Origin: Cyclobacteriaceae bacterium
GTDB taxonomy: Bacteria > Bacteroidota > Bacteroidia > Cytophagales > Cyclobacteriaceae
Reading direction: 5' to 3'
DNA: 6,441 nt
Assembly: GCA_029880385.1 (NCBI GenBank)
Contig: JAOUOM010000121.1
Location: 1-6,441, forward strand
Part shown: positions 1 to 4,694 of the stretch, one piece after another
Layout: each line of letters starts with the position of its first letter
Numbering within the stretch: position 1 is the stretch's first letter
The notes under the pieces: generated by a model
What the model saw: only the letters and a program-made list of their open reading frames with translations
Database searches by the model: none
Told to the model about the DNA's origin: nothing
Program-made: the position numbers and the translations under genes

Positions 1-563
1 GGATTTTGTGTGACCATGTAATCGTATTTGTCAGAACTGGTATAAAGTTTTTTGACGGTTTCACCTTCCTTTACTTCATGGCTCATTCGGATGAAGTCAT
101 TTTTCAATTCCGCACGGAGAAAGGCCGTCAGGTTCATTTCGATGCGGTCCAGGATGCTTTTTTCCAGCGAACTGTGGAGCAGGATCGTCGCGGTATTTTC
201 TTGATCCAGTCGTATTTGGCGTCCAAGGATCATGGCCTCCATTTTTTCGGCCCCCTGTTCTTTCCTTTGTTTCCCGAATTTTTCCCAGGCCCCTTCCAGG
301 GTTGACTGGCTCACCTCTTCCGATAGCTTTTGTTCCTGTGTCGTGGGGGTGGCATTTTCCTTTTCCTTGTTTTTGCGCCGAAACAAACTTGGCGTTTCTT
401 TTTCAGCAGCCGTATCCGCCGCTGGTGCCGTACGGATGGCCGTTTTGAGTGGACTCACTACCGGCTGAGTGGCTGTATCCGCCACGGGTGCCATTGTTTT
501 GGTTTCGGATGTCGGTGTGGGGGGATTCGATTGGTGCTGATCGGGAGGTGTACTTACCCTACT
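1..563 (-). CDS. dnaX: dnaX tau C-terminal extension in the -1 frame, partial at window edge
   Basis: Moving one base back on the A10 run gives a frame (AGT AGG GTA...) that I read without a stop for 187 codons to the window edge. It starts with a Pro/Thr/Ala-rich, low-complexity hinge of about 50 residues, followed by a basic stretch (LFRRKNKEKE). A folded-looking helical and mixed domain comes next (SQSTLEGAWEKFGKQRKEQG, then EKMEAMI, LEKSILDRIEMNLTAFLRAE, and near the edge VKKLYTSSDKYDYM). The end resembles the C-terminus of Bacteroidota DnaX, where a tyrosine-rich segment and a terminal LDL-type tail are usual. In bacteria with a tau form, this part contacts the polymerase and helicase. 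The open frame and protein-like composition show it is under coding constraint. It must be reached by frameshifting or transcript slippage, unless the A-run length is a sequencing error. Confidence 0.85.
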
Positions 564-1663
564 TTTTTTTTTGGCTCCCCGGAGGAAGCCGTCAAGGTAA
601 AGGCACCATTGAGCTGTGACAGCTTCATCAGGCACAATTCCACATGCAGGCGTTGGTTTTTGCTCGATTTATAGTGCAGGTCACACTGATTGAGGATGTT
701 GAGGCCGGAGAGCAGGTAGGACGATGAAAACCGCGTGGCCTGCTCTTTGTATTTTTCCTTTACATTGTCAGAAACCTGAAGGAGCCCCAGTGTAGCGGCA
801 TCTTTGCATACGAGCACATTGCGGAAGTGCTCCTGAAGCCCCACGATAAAATTATGGCCGTCAAAACCATTACGCAGGATTTCGTCAAACAAAACCAGTG
901 CGCCGGCCATGTTTTCGGCCAAAAAACTGTCCCCGATCCTGAAGTAATATTCATAGTCGAGTATGTGCAGGTTTTTTATCGTGTTCTGGTAAGTGATCTT
1001 GCCATCCGACGAAAACGTAACGATCAGGTCAAAAATAGACAAAGCATCGCGCAAGGCACCATCAGCCTTTTGGGCAATCAGGTGAAGCGCATCCTCCTCG
1101 GCCGTCACGCCTTCCTGATCGGCTATTTTTTTTAGTTTGTCGACTATATCGGCAATCTCGATACGGTTAAAATCATATATCTGGCACCTTGACAGAATCG
1201 TTGGGATCACTTTATGTTTTTCCGTGGTTGCCAGGATGAAAATCGCATAATGCGGGGGTTCTTCCAGTGTCTTCAAAAAGGCATTGAAGGCCTGGTTCGA
1301 CAGCATGTGCACCTCATCGATGATGTACACCTTGAATTTTCCCTGTTGGGGAGGATAGCGTACCTGGTCTATCAGGTTACGAATGTCTTCTACCGAGTTA
1401 TTGGATGCCGCATCCAGTTCGTAAATATTGAAATTGGACGTATTGGCATCACCGTTTTCTGCCGTGAACCCATTGACCATCCGCGACAAAATCCGGGCAC
1501 AGGTAGTCTTCCCTACGCCACGCGGGCCACAAAACAGCAAGGCCTGGGCGAGGTGGTTATTTTCGATGGCATTGCTCAAGGTCGTAGTAATGTGCTCTTG
1601 CCCAACGACTTCCTCAAATCCAAGCGGACGGTATTTTCTGGCCGATACTACAAAACTTTCCAT
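554..1663 (-). CDS. dnaX: DNA polymerase III subunit gamma/tau, zero-frame (gamma-like) product
   Basis: This encodes the clamp-loader ATPase that, with delta and delta', loads the beta sliding clamp onto primed DNA in the replisome. The 369-residue zero-frame product has the AAA+ core in order: Walker A GPRGVGKT (46-53), the DnaX signature ELDAASNNSVEDIR (82-95), Walker B IIDEVH (114-119), sensor-1 LATTE (144-148), and the SRC arginine-finger motif (158-160). The C-terminal collar region follows to about residue 345. The four zinc-ribbon cysteines seen in many DnaX proteins between Walker A and ELDAASNN are absent; the only nearby cysteines are C45 and C55. Translation ends KKKVG-stop directly after an A10 run, while the tau-type tail continues in the -1 frame at 1-563. 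The ATG at 1663 gives the expected family N-terminus (ESFVVSARKYRP). Identification is certain. Whether the stop is programmed is inferred. Confidence 0.96.
   Translation of the reverse strand: MESFVVSARKYRPLGFEEVVGQEHITTTLSNAIENNHLAQALLFCGPRGVGKTTCARILSRMVNGFTAENGDANTSNFNIYELDAASNNSVEDIRNLIDQVRYPPQQGKFKVYIIDEVHMLSNQAFNAFLKTLEEPPHYAIFILATTEKHKVIPTILSRCQIYDFNRIEIADIVDKLKKIADQEGVTAEEDALHLIAQKADGALRDALSIFDLIVTFSSDGKITYQNTIKNLHILDYEYYFRIGDSFLAENMAGALVLFDEILRNGFDGHNFIVGLQEHFRNVLVCKDAATLGLLQVSDNVKEKYKEQATRFSSSYLLSGLNILNQCDLHYKSSKNQRLHVELCLMKLSQLNGAFTLTASSGEPKKKVG
563..572 (-). promoter_or_regulatory. A10 slippery run for dnaX frameshifting or transcriptional slippage
   Basis: There are ten consecutive T on the + strand, so ten A in the dnaX mRNA. 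In the zero frame it reads CCA AAA AAA AAA GTA GGG TAA. With one extra A, or a -1 ribosomal shift, the tau frame opens. With one A fewer it reads AAG TAG and stops. Homopolymeric A-runs are the known site of dnaX recoding: ribosomal -1 slippage in Escherichia coli and transcriptional slippage in Thermus thermophilus. Here the zero frame gives the short form and slippage gives the long form, the reverse of those two cases. Confidence 0.75.
573..590 (-). promoter_or_regulatory. stem-loop immediately 5' of the dnaX A10 run
   Basis: In the dnaX mRNA the sequence GGCTTCCTCCGGGGAGCC forms a 7-bp stem (one G-U pair) with a TCCG loop, ending exactly where the A10 run begins. Nascent-RNA hairpins next to a homopolymer can promote polymerase slippage. 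The GGGGAG in the 3' arm could also act as an SD-like stimulator, although Bacteroidota use SD pairing little. The structure is visible in the sequence. Its role is inferred. Confidence 0.5.
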
Positions 1664-1706
1664 GCGGCCACTATATTATCAAAAAATGAGCTTTATCCCA
1701 GTGTCC

Positions 1707-1715
1707 TGTGGATAA
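1707..1715 (-). promoter_or_regulatory. consensus DnaA box upstream of dnaX
   Basis: The + strand TGTGGATAA is the reverse complement of TTATCCACA, the perfect 9-mer DnaA-box consensus. It lies 43 bp upstream of the dnaX start codon in the divergent intergenic region, oriented with dnaX. It could link dnaX expression to DnaA activity, or be a lone titration site. A single exact 9-mer can arise by chance in a window this size, so its function is uncertain. Confidence 0.45.
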
Positions 1716-1767
1716 ATATCTGTTTTTGCCCCCTGGCATTTCGTCTAAAAATCCACCAGTTTTTCCT

Positions 1768-1795
1768 TTTGTAGGGGCTTTGTGCGTTATGTTTG
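1768..1795 (+). promoter_or_regulatory. putative Bacteroidota-type promoter for the VOC gene
   Basis: TATGTTTG at 1788-1795 matches the -7 consensus TAnnTTTG of Bacteroidota primary-sigma promoters. A TTTG at 1768-1771 could be the -33 element, but its 16-nt spacing is shorter than the usual 19-21. Transcription starting a few bases after 1795 would give a 5' leader of roughly 60 nt before the ATG at 1866. This also argues against the upstream GTG at 1782, which overlaps the promoter. Confidence 0.45.
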
Positions 1796-1865
1796 CCCGG
1801 AATTTACAGCCACAGCATGCCTTGGAGCTGGGCCTAACAAATCGGGACAACTAATTTTTCAAGAT

Positions 1866-2945
1866 ATGAGCGAAGTGATCATAAGCGGTATCCAGCAGAT
1901 TGGCGTGGGTGTCAGGGATGTGAAAACAGCCTGGACCTGGTACAAAAAGTATTTCGGGTTTGATGTACGCGTGTTTGAAGATGCCGCCGTGGCCAATTTC
2001 ATGCTGCCCTATACGGGTGGCGAACCTCGCGAGCGGTACGCGGCACTCAGCCTCAACATGCAGGGTGGGGGCGGATTCGAAATATGGCAATATACCCAGC
2101 GGGTACCCCAGCCTCCGGCTCAGGAAGTGAAACTGGGCGATTTGGGCATATTCTGTGCCAAACTCCGTTCACGTGATATTGCCAAAACCTACCAGTTCTA
2201 CCAGTCCGAGGGGCTCGACCTGCTCACCACACCCAAGGCCGACCCCAGGGGATTGCTGCATTTTTATGTACGCGATCCGTTTGGCAATATCTTCGACATT
2301 GTACAAAATACGACACCCTGGTTCAAGGACGAAGGACATGTCACGGGAGGCACGTTTGGTGCGTCCATCGGCTGTGCCGACCTGGAGGCATCGGTGCGGT
2401 TTTATCAGGACATACTGGGCTACACCCTGGTAGCCTATGAGGGCGAAGGTACCTACGACGACCTGCAGGGTGTCCCTTCGGTAGGCCAGGCATTTCGACG
2501 CGCCATCCTCGAAGACCAGGGCAAACGCCAGGGAGCCTTTCATTCCATGTTTGGGGCCAGCGAAATCGAGCTCTTTCAGGCACAGGAGGGCACCGGCCAA
2601 AAAGTGTTTGACGGTCGCTTCTGGGGCGATCTTGGTTTTATTCACCTGTGTTTCGATATATCCGGCATGGATGCGCTACGCCGCCAGTGCGAGGCAGCCG
2701 GCCATCCCTTTACCGTAGACAGCAGCCAGGCACTTGCCGGCCACTCGTTCGACATGGGCGAGGCAGCCGGGTATTTTTCCTACATCGAAGATCCCGATGG
2801 CACACTCATCGAGTTTGTAGAGACCCACAAAGTACCCATACTCAAAAAGATTGGCTGGTACCTAAACCTGAAAAAACGAAACCCGCGAAAGCCCCTGCCT
2901 AACTGGATGATCCGGGCACTGGGCATGAACCGGTTCAAGGGCTGA
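1866..2945 (+). CDS. VOC family (glyoxalase/dioxygenase-fold) protein, two tandem VOC domains
   Basis: This is a 359-residue soluble protein built of four beta-alpha-beta3 modules (about 8-78, 90-150, 162-240 and 254-320), i.e. two VOC domains. Family hallmarks are DPFGN (137-141), DPDGT (309-313), and the helix motifs WTWYKKYFGF and SVRFYQDILGY. A basic C-terminal tail (KKIGWYLNLKKRNPRK) follows. VOC proteins often bind a metal through His/Glu residues in paired modules. Here the second domain keeps H260 and E316 but lacks a ligand in module 3. The first domain has only Q10/Q11, E72 and D144. A metal-dependent lyase or dioxygenase role is therefore unproven, and the substrate cannot be named. 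The ATG at 1866 is preferred over the in-frame GTG at 1782 because the added 28 residues do not resemble the fold and overlap a promoter-like element. The gene is divergent from dnaX and appears monocistronic. Confidence 0.9.
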   Translation: MSEVIISGIQQIGVGVRDVKTAWTWYKKYFGFDVRVFEDAAVANFMLPYTGGEPRERYAALSLNMQGGGGFEIWQYTQRVPQPPAQEVKLGDLGIFCAKLRSRDIAKTYQFYQSEGLDLLTTPKADPRGLLHFYVRDPFGNIFDIVQNTTPWFKDEGHVTGGTFGASIGCADLEASVRFYQDILGYTLVAYEGEGTYDDLQGVPSVGQAFRRAILEDQGKRQGAFHSMFGASEIELFQAQEGTGQKVFDGRFWGDLGFIHLCFDISGMDALRRQCEAAGHPFTVDSSQALAGHSFDMGEAAGYFSYIEDPDGTLIEFVETHKVPILKKIGWYLNLKKRNPRKPLPNWMIRALGMNRFKG

Positions 2946-3180
2946 CCCACCACCTATCTTCTATTGGAGCGGACGGGACTGACCCTCCGGCACCGGGGCT
3001 ACCCGTCATCCGCTGTATCTTTCCGGCCACCCCGCCAATTCCACCGCAACGGAAAGGATGCCGCTGCTGCCGGGGCTGGGAGGGGGCAGCCGTGCATTTT
3101 AGCGGGTCCAGTCCTGGCCACTTGCACCAGTTAGTTGCGATGACTACCTTTACCATGGATCGAAAGCCCACATGCGGCCT
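2946..3180. other. GC-rich intergenic block, no gene recognised
   Basis: This stretch follows the VOC stop codon and is clearly richer in G+C than the cassettes to its right; by count 43 of 60 bases at 3061-3120 are G or C. It contains inverted repeats: GACGGG at 2972-2977 with CCCGTC at 3002-3007, enclosing CCGGCACCGG, and GCTGCC at 3066-3071 with GGCAGC at 3085-3090. Neither has a good T-tract, so they are weak terminator candidates. A 78-codon frame on the minus strand looks like read-through of composition, not a protein. It may be a dispersed intergenic element or a decayed gene. Confidence 0.4.
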
Positions 3181-3227
3181 GTTTGCAGCAGCTACGGAAT
3201 GGGTTTATTGGAAATGGATTTTATCTG

Positions 3228-3866
3228 ATGGTCATGATTGGATTAGATTTGGACACATGCGACACGCGTGCGCCAGCTGAGGAATTGGTAAAAGTGGAAA
3301 GTTTCTATTTTAAAGTACTCGGACCCCCAGGAAGTGCATTGCAAGGCTATGTGGATACATACACTTTTGAAAGAACTACTCAGAATCAATCAAATGTGGG
3401 GATAGATTGGTTACAATTAGGAAATGATTTTGCTTTTTATGGAGGAATCGAGTTTGGTTTTATTCTGGATCAATCCGTTGATATTGCTTTAAGAGAAGGT
3501 AGAGGAAGGTATGAAGGCCCCAAAGAATTCTTAAGGAAACAAACGAATCTTAAATCTATTTCAAAATTCACTAAAGGGATTTCTTTAGGATTCACGGCCT
3601 TAAGTGTTGGTGTATCTTTTGCTGAATTCGCTGCATCTGATCAGTCTGGTGCCGACTATGCTAGACTTGTAGGCGCAGGAGTAATAATTGGGACAAATTT
3701 CATTCCTTATGTTGGGCCATTAATATCGACATCATTGGCTATAGGTGATGCAACTGGGCAATTCGAATCCTTTTATGACGGTTTCGATAATGCTTTGTAT
3801 AGAAGCATGTTTTTTAATTCATTGCTATCTGGAGGTCGAAGCACAGTTGGTCCATTTAAACAATAG
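3228..3866 (+). CDS. orphan Rhs-type C-terminal toxin-like module (linker plus hydrophobic tip)
   Basis: From the ATG at 3228 this is 212 residues; the frame is open from 3183. The first 18 residues look non-native and derive from REP-like DNA. The next 36 (ELVKVESFYF...TTQNQ, coded by 3282-3389) are identical to the linker of the downstream RHS protein. The last 158 form a distinct tip: IDWLQLGNDFAFYGGIEFGF, a charged part (REGRGRYEGPKEF), then Gly/Ala-rich hydrophobic segments (GISLGFTALSVGVSF and VGAGVIIGTNFIPYVGPLIS) and a C-terminus with FESFYDGFDNALYR. No catalytic motif of a nuclease, deaminase or ADP-ribosyltransferase is evident. The hydrophobic segments suggest a membrane-acting toxin, which is inference. 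With no RHS core or secretion signal, it fits the known orphan-tip category of polymorphic toxin loci. A membrane protein gene follows after 6 nt. The true start is uncertain and it may not be translated. Confidence 0.72.
   Translation: MVMIGLDLDTCDTRAPAEELVKVESFYFKVLGPPGSALQGYVDTYTFERTTQNQSNVGIDWLQLGNDFAFYGGIEFGFILDQSVDIALREGRGRYEGPKEFLRKQTNLKSISKFTKGISLGFTALSVGVSFAEFAASDQSGADYARLVGAGVIIGTNFIPYVGPLISTSLAIGDATGQFESFYDGFDNALYRSMFFNSLLSGGRSTVGPFKQ
3259..3278 (-). repeat. REP-like sequence in inverted orientation at the left edge of cassette 1
   Basis: The reverse strand reads AGCTGGCGCACGCGTGTCGC. It matches 18 of 20 bases of 4616-4635 (AGCTGGCGCGCGCGTGTCCC), the left arm of the REP hairpin before cassette 2. 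It ends 3 nt before the Rhs linker homology starts at 3282, so it marks the truncation point of the orphan Rhs sequence. Confidence 0.6.
3282..3389 (+). repeat. 108-bp direct repeat, copy 1 (Rhs linker)
   Basis: The stretch matches 5313-5420 at 106 of 108 positions. The two differences (A3323/G5354 and C3326/T5357) are third-codon positions in GGA/GGG and CCC/CCT, so the 36 encoded residues are identical. Both copies are in the same reading frame of their genes. It separates conserved Rhs sequence from the variable tip. Confidence 0.97.
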
Positions 3867-3872
3867 TATTAG

Positions 3873-4232
3873 ATGAAAATATACACATACCTATTTTACG
3901 GATTTTACAGTATACTTCAAAAGACTGATTATCGTGATATATCAGCATTTGGTGCTTGCGTATGGATGACTATTTTTTCTATAACCTATATTATAGGCGT
4001 TATATCAAAAACCAAGTTCCAAGTTTTAGAAAGTATTTCATCATGGGCCTATATTTTGATTCTGTTTATACCAATGATGATTTTTAATTATTTCGTGTTC
4101 TTAAGAGATAAAAAGTATGAAGAGCTATTATCTAAGTATTTTAATGAAGAGAGCAGCTTTCAAAAAAGTCTGAGAATTACTTTGACTGTGTTGTTTGCTG
4201 TGGGAGCAGTTTTGACATTAATAAAGTTTTAG
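3873..4232 (+). CDS. small 3-TM membrane protein, putative immunity protein for the orphan tip
   Basis: This 119-residue protein begins 6 nt after the orphan tip gene, so the two are likely co-transcribed. It has a tyrosine-rich N-terminus (KIYTYLFYGFYSILQK) and three hydrophobic segments at about 24-45, 57-77 and 99-118. The loop between TM2 and TM3 is charged (RDKKYEELLSKYFNEE). There is no signal peptide. Length, TM spacing and the KKY loop match the protein encoded at 5887-6240, so the two appear to be distant paralogs. Position directly after a polymorphic toxin tip is the usual place of its cognate immunity gene, and a membrane location suits a membrane-acting toxin. No named family is recognised and function is inferred from context. 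Confidence 0.75.
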   Translation: MKIYTYLFYGFYSILQKTDYRDISAFGACVWMTIFSITYIIGVISKTKFQVLESISSWAYILILFIPMMIFNYFVFLRDKKYEELLSKYFNEESSFQKSLRITLTVLFAVGAVLTLIKF

Positions 4233-4244
4233 TATGAAGTTCAA

Positions 4245-4261
4245 TCCCTAACTCGGCGTAG
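4245..4261 (+). repeat. 17-bp repeat TCCCTAACTCGGCGTAG, copy A
   Basis: The copy lies 12 nt after the stop codon of the first immunity-like gene. It is followed by a TATAAA-type A-rich stretch and AGAAAGCCC, shared with copy B. Identical 17-mers occur at 4578-4594 and 6290-6306, all in the same orientation. Confidence 0.9.
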
Positions 4262-4288
4262 TTTATAAAAAAAAGAAAGCCCACAGCT

Positions 4289-4334
4289 ACCGCAAGTCTT
4301 CCAGCCTGGCTTAGGGGCTGGCGCGACTTGTGGT
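4289..4334. repeat. bipartite REP-like hairpin
   Basis: The outer stem ACCGCAAGTC (4289-4298) pairs with GACTTGTGGT (4325-4334), 10 bp with one G-U. After a small internal loop (TT/CGC), the inner stem CCAGCC (4301-4306) pairs with GGCTGG (4316-4321) around a 9-nt loop. There is no T-tract, so it is more likely a REP palindrome than a terminator. Its left arm with preceding CCCACAGCT recurs at 6273-6291. Confidence 0.75.
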
Positions 4335-4365
4335 TTGGTTAGAAGCAGGAACGGAAATATCGAAA

Positions 4366-4388
4366 GCCACAAGTTGCAAACTTGCGGC
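4366..4388. repeat. palindrome with CAAGTT core
   Basis: GCCACAAGTT (4366-4375) pairs with AACTTGCGGC (4379-4388) across a GCA loop, with one A-C mismatch. The CAAGTT/AACTTG core is repeated in the palindrome at 4438-4454. Confidence 0.7.
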
Positions 4389-4391
4389 AGT

Positions 4392-4426
4392 CATATGCTG
4401 CTATGTCGGTTATTTGTCAGCATATG
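4392..4426. repeat. 9-bp inverted repeat CATATGCTG/CAGCATATG
   Basis: CATATGCTG at 4392-4400 and CAGCATATG at 4418-4426 are perfect reverse complements separated by 17 nt. They sit between the two CAAGTT palindromes, upstream of the RAYT fragment. Confidence 0.65.
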
Positions 4427-4437
4427 CAGGAATGAAA

Positions 4438-4454
4438 ACAAGTTTGTAACTTGT
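4438..4454. repeat. 7-bp palindrome just upstream of the RAYT start
   Basis: ACAAGTT (4438-4444), loop TGT, AACTTGT (4448-4454) form a perfect short hairpin 5 nt before the RAYT ATG. This is the place where RAYT-associated recognition hairpins are usually found. Confidence 0.65.
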
Positions 4455-4459
4455 ATGGC

Positions 4460-4594
4460 ATGAGCCGTAATTACAAGATCCATGACAAAGAAGGCATCCA
4501 TTTCGTTACGTTTGCTACGGTCAGCTGGGTAGATGTATTTACAAGACAGGTCTACAGGGATATTTTACTCGACAGCATCCCTAACTCGGCGTAG
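4460..4594 (+). pseudogene. REP-associated tyrosine transposase (RAYT), N-terminal remnant
   Basis: This 44-codon frame starts MSRNYKIHDKEG, continues IHFVTFATVSWVDVFTRQVY, then RDILLDSIPNSA and a stop. IHFVTFATVxWVDVFTR is the N-terminal pattern of Bacteroidota RAYT / IS200-like Y1 transposases, which are normally about 170-200 residues. Only the first 39 or so residues remain. The HUH motif and catalytic tyrosine are missing, so it is inactive. The last codons (IPNSA-stop) fall in the 17-bp repeat, so the gene was either cut at that repeat or lost its middle and kept its end. Confidence 0.75.
4578..4594 (+). repeat. 17-bp repeat TCCCTAACTCGGCGTAG, copy B
   Basis: It is identical to copies A and C and is read as the last codons and TAG stop of the RAYT remnant. 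It is followed, like copy A, by an A-rich TATAAA tract and AAAGAAAGCCC, then by the GC-rich REP hairpin. Confidence 0.9.
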
Positions 4595-4619
4595 CATATA
4601 AATAAAGAAAGCCCAAGCT

Positions 4620-4655
4620 GGCGCGCGCGTGTCCCTATGCTGGTTCGCGCGTGCC
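4620..4655. repeat. GC-rich REP hairpin
   Basis: GGCGCGCGCG (4620-4629) pairs with CGCGCGTGCC (4646-4655), 10 bp with one G-U, around a 16-nt loop. The left arm region 4616-4635 is nearly identical to the reverse strand of 3259-3278. It lies 39 nt upstream of the RHS fragment start. Confidence 0.75.
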
Positions 4656-4694
4656 GCGCGGATCATTGAATCTAAAAAATAGTATCTTCAAAAA

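Larger units (their letters stand above)
4245..4655. mobile_element. REP/RAYT remnant cluster between the two cassettes
   Basis: The 462-nt gap between the first immunity-like gene and the RHS fragment is made of mobile-element debris. In order it holds a 17-bp repeat copy (4245-4261), a long bipartite hairpin (4289-4334), short palindromes (4366-4388, 4392-4426, 4438-4454), a truncated RAYT gene (4460-4594), a second 17-bp repeat copy (4578-4594), and a GC-rich REP hairpin (4620-4655). Paired hairpins next to a Y1-transposase start are the hallmark of RAYT/REP systems. The element cannot move itself, as the transposase lacks its catalytic part. Confidence 0.7.

Noticed and set aside
1214..1774. 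186-codon open frame on the + strand antisense to dnaX
   Set aside because: It lies opposite the conserved ATPase core, has no recognisable family features, and is explained by the dnaX codon pattern.
1782..1865. N-terminal extension of the VOC protein from GTG 1782
   Set aside because: The 28 extra residues do not fit the fold and the start overlaps a promoter-like TATGTTTG.
2169..2645. 158-codon frame on the minus strand within the VOC gene
   Set aside because: It is a shadow of a well-supported gene whose protein has clear fold motifs; no independent evidence.
2935..3171. 78-codon frame on the minus strand in the GC-rich block
   Set aside because: Its composition is Pro/Gly/Arg-rich with no domain and no plausible start context; better treated as non-coding.
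3186..3195. CAGCAGCTAC, also present in the RHS core at 4863-4872 in the same codon phase, as a relic of the core upstream of cassette 1
   Set aside because: A 10-base match without flanking protein similarity is too short, and a REP-like sequence separates it from the linker.
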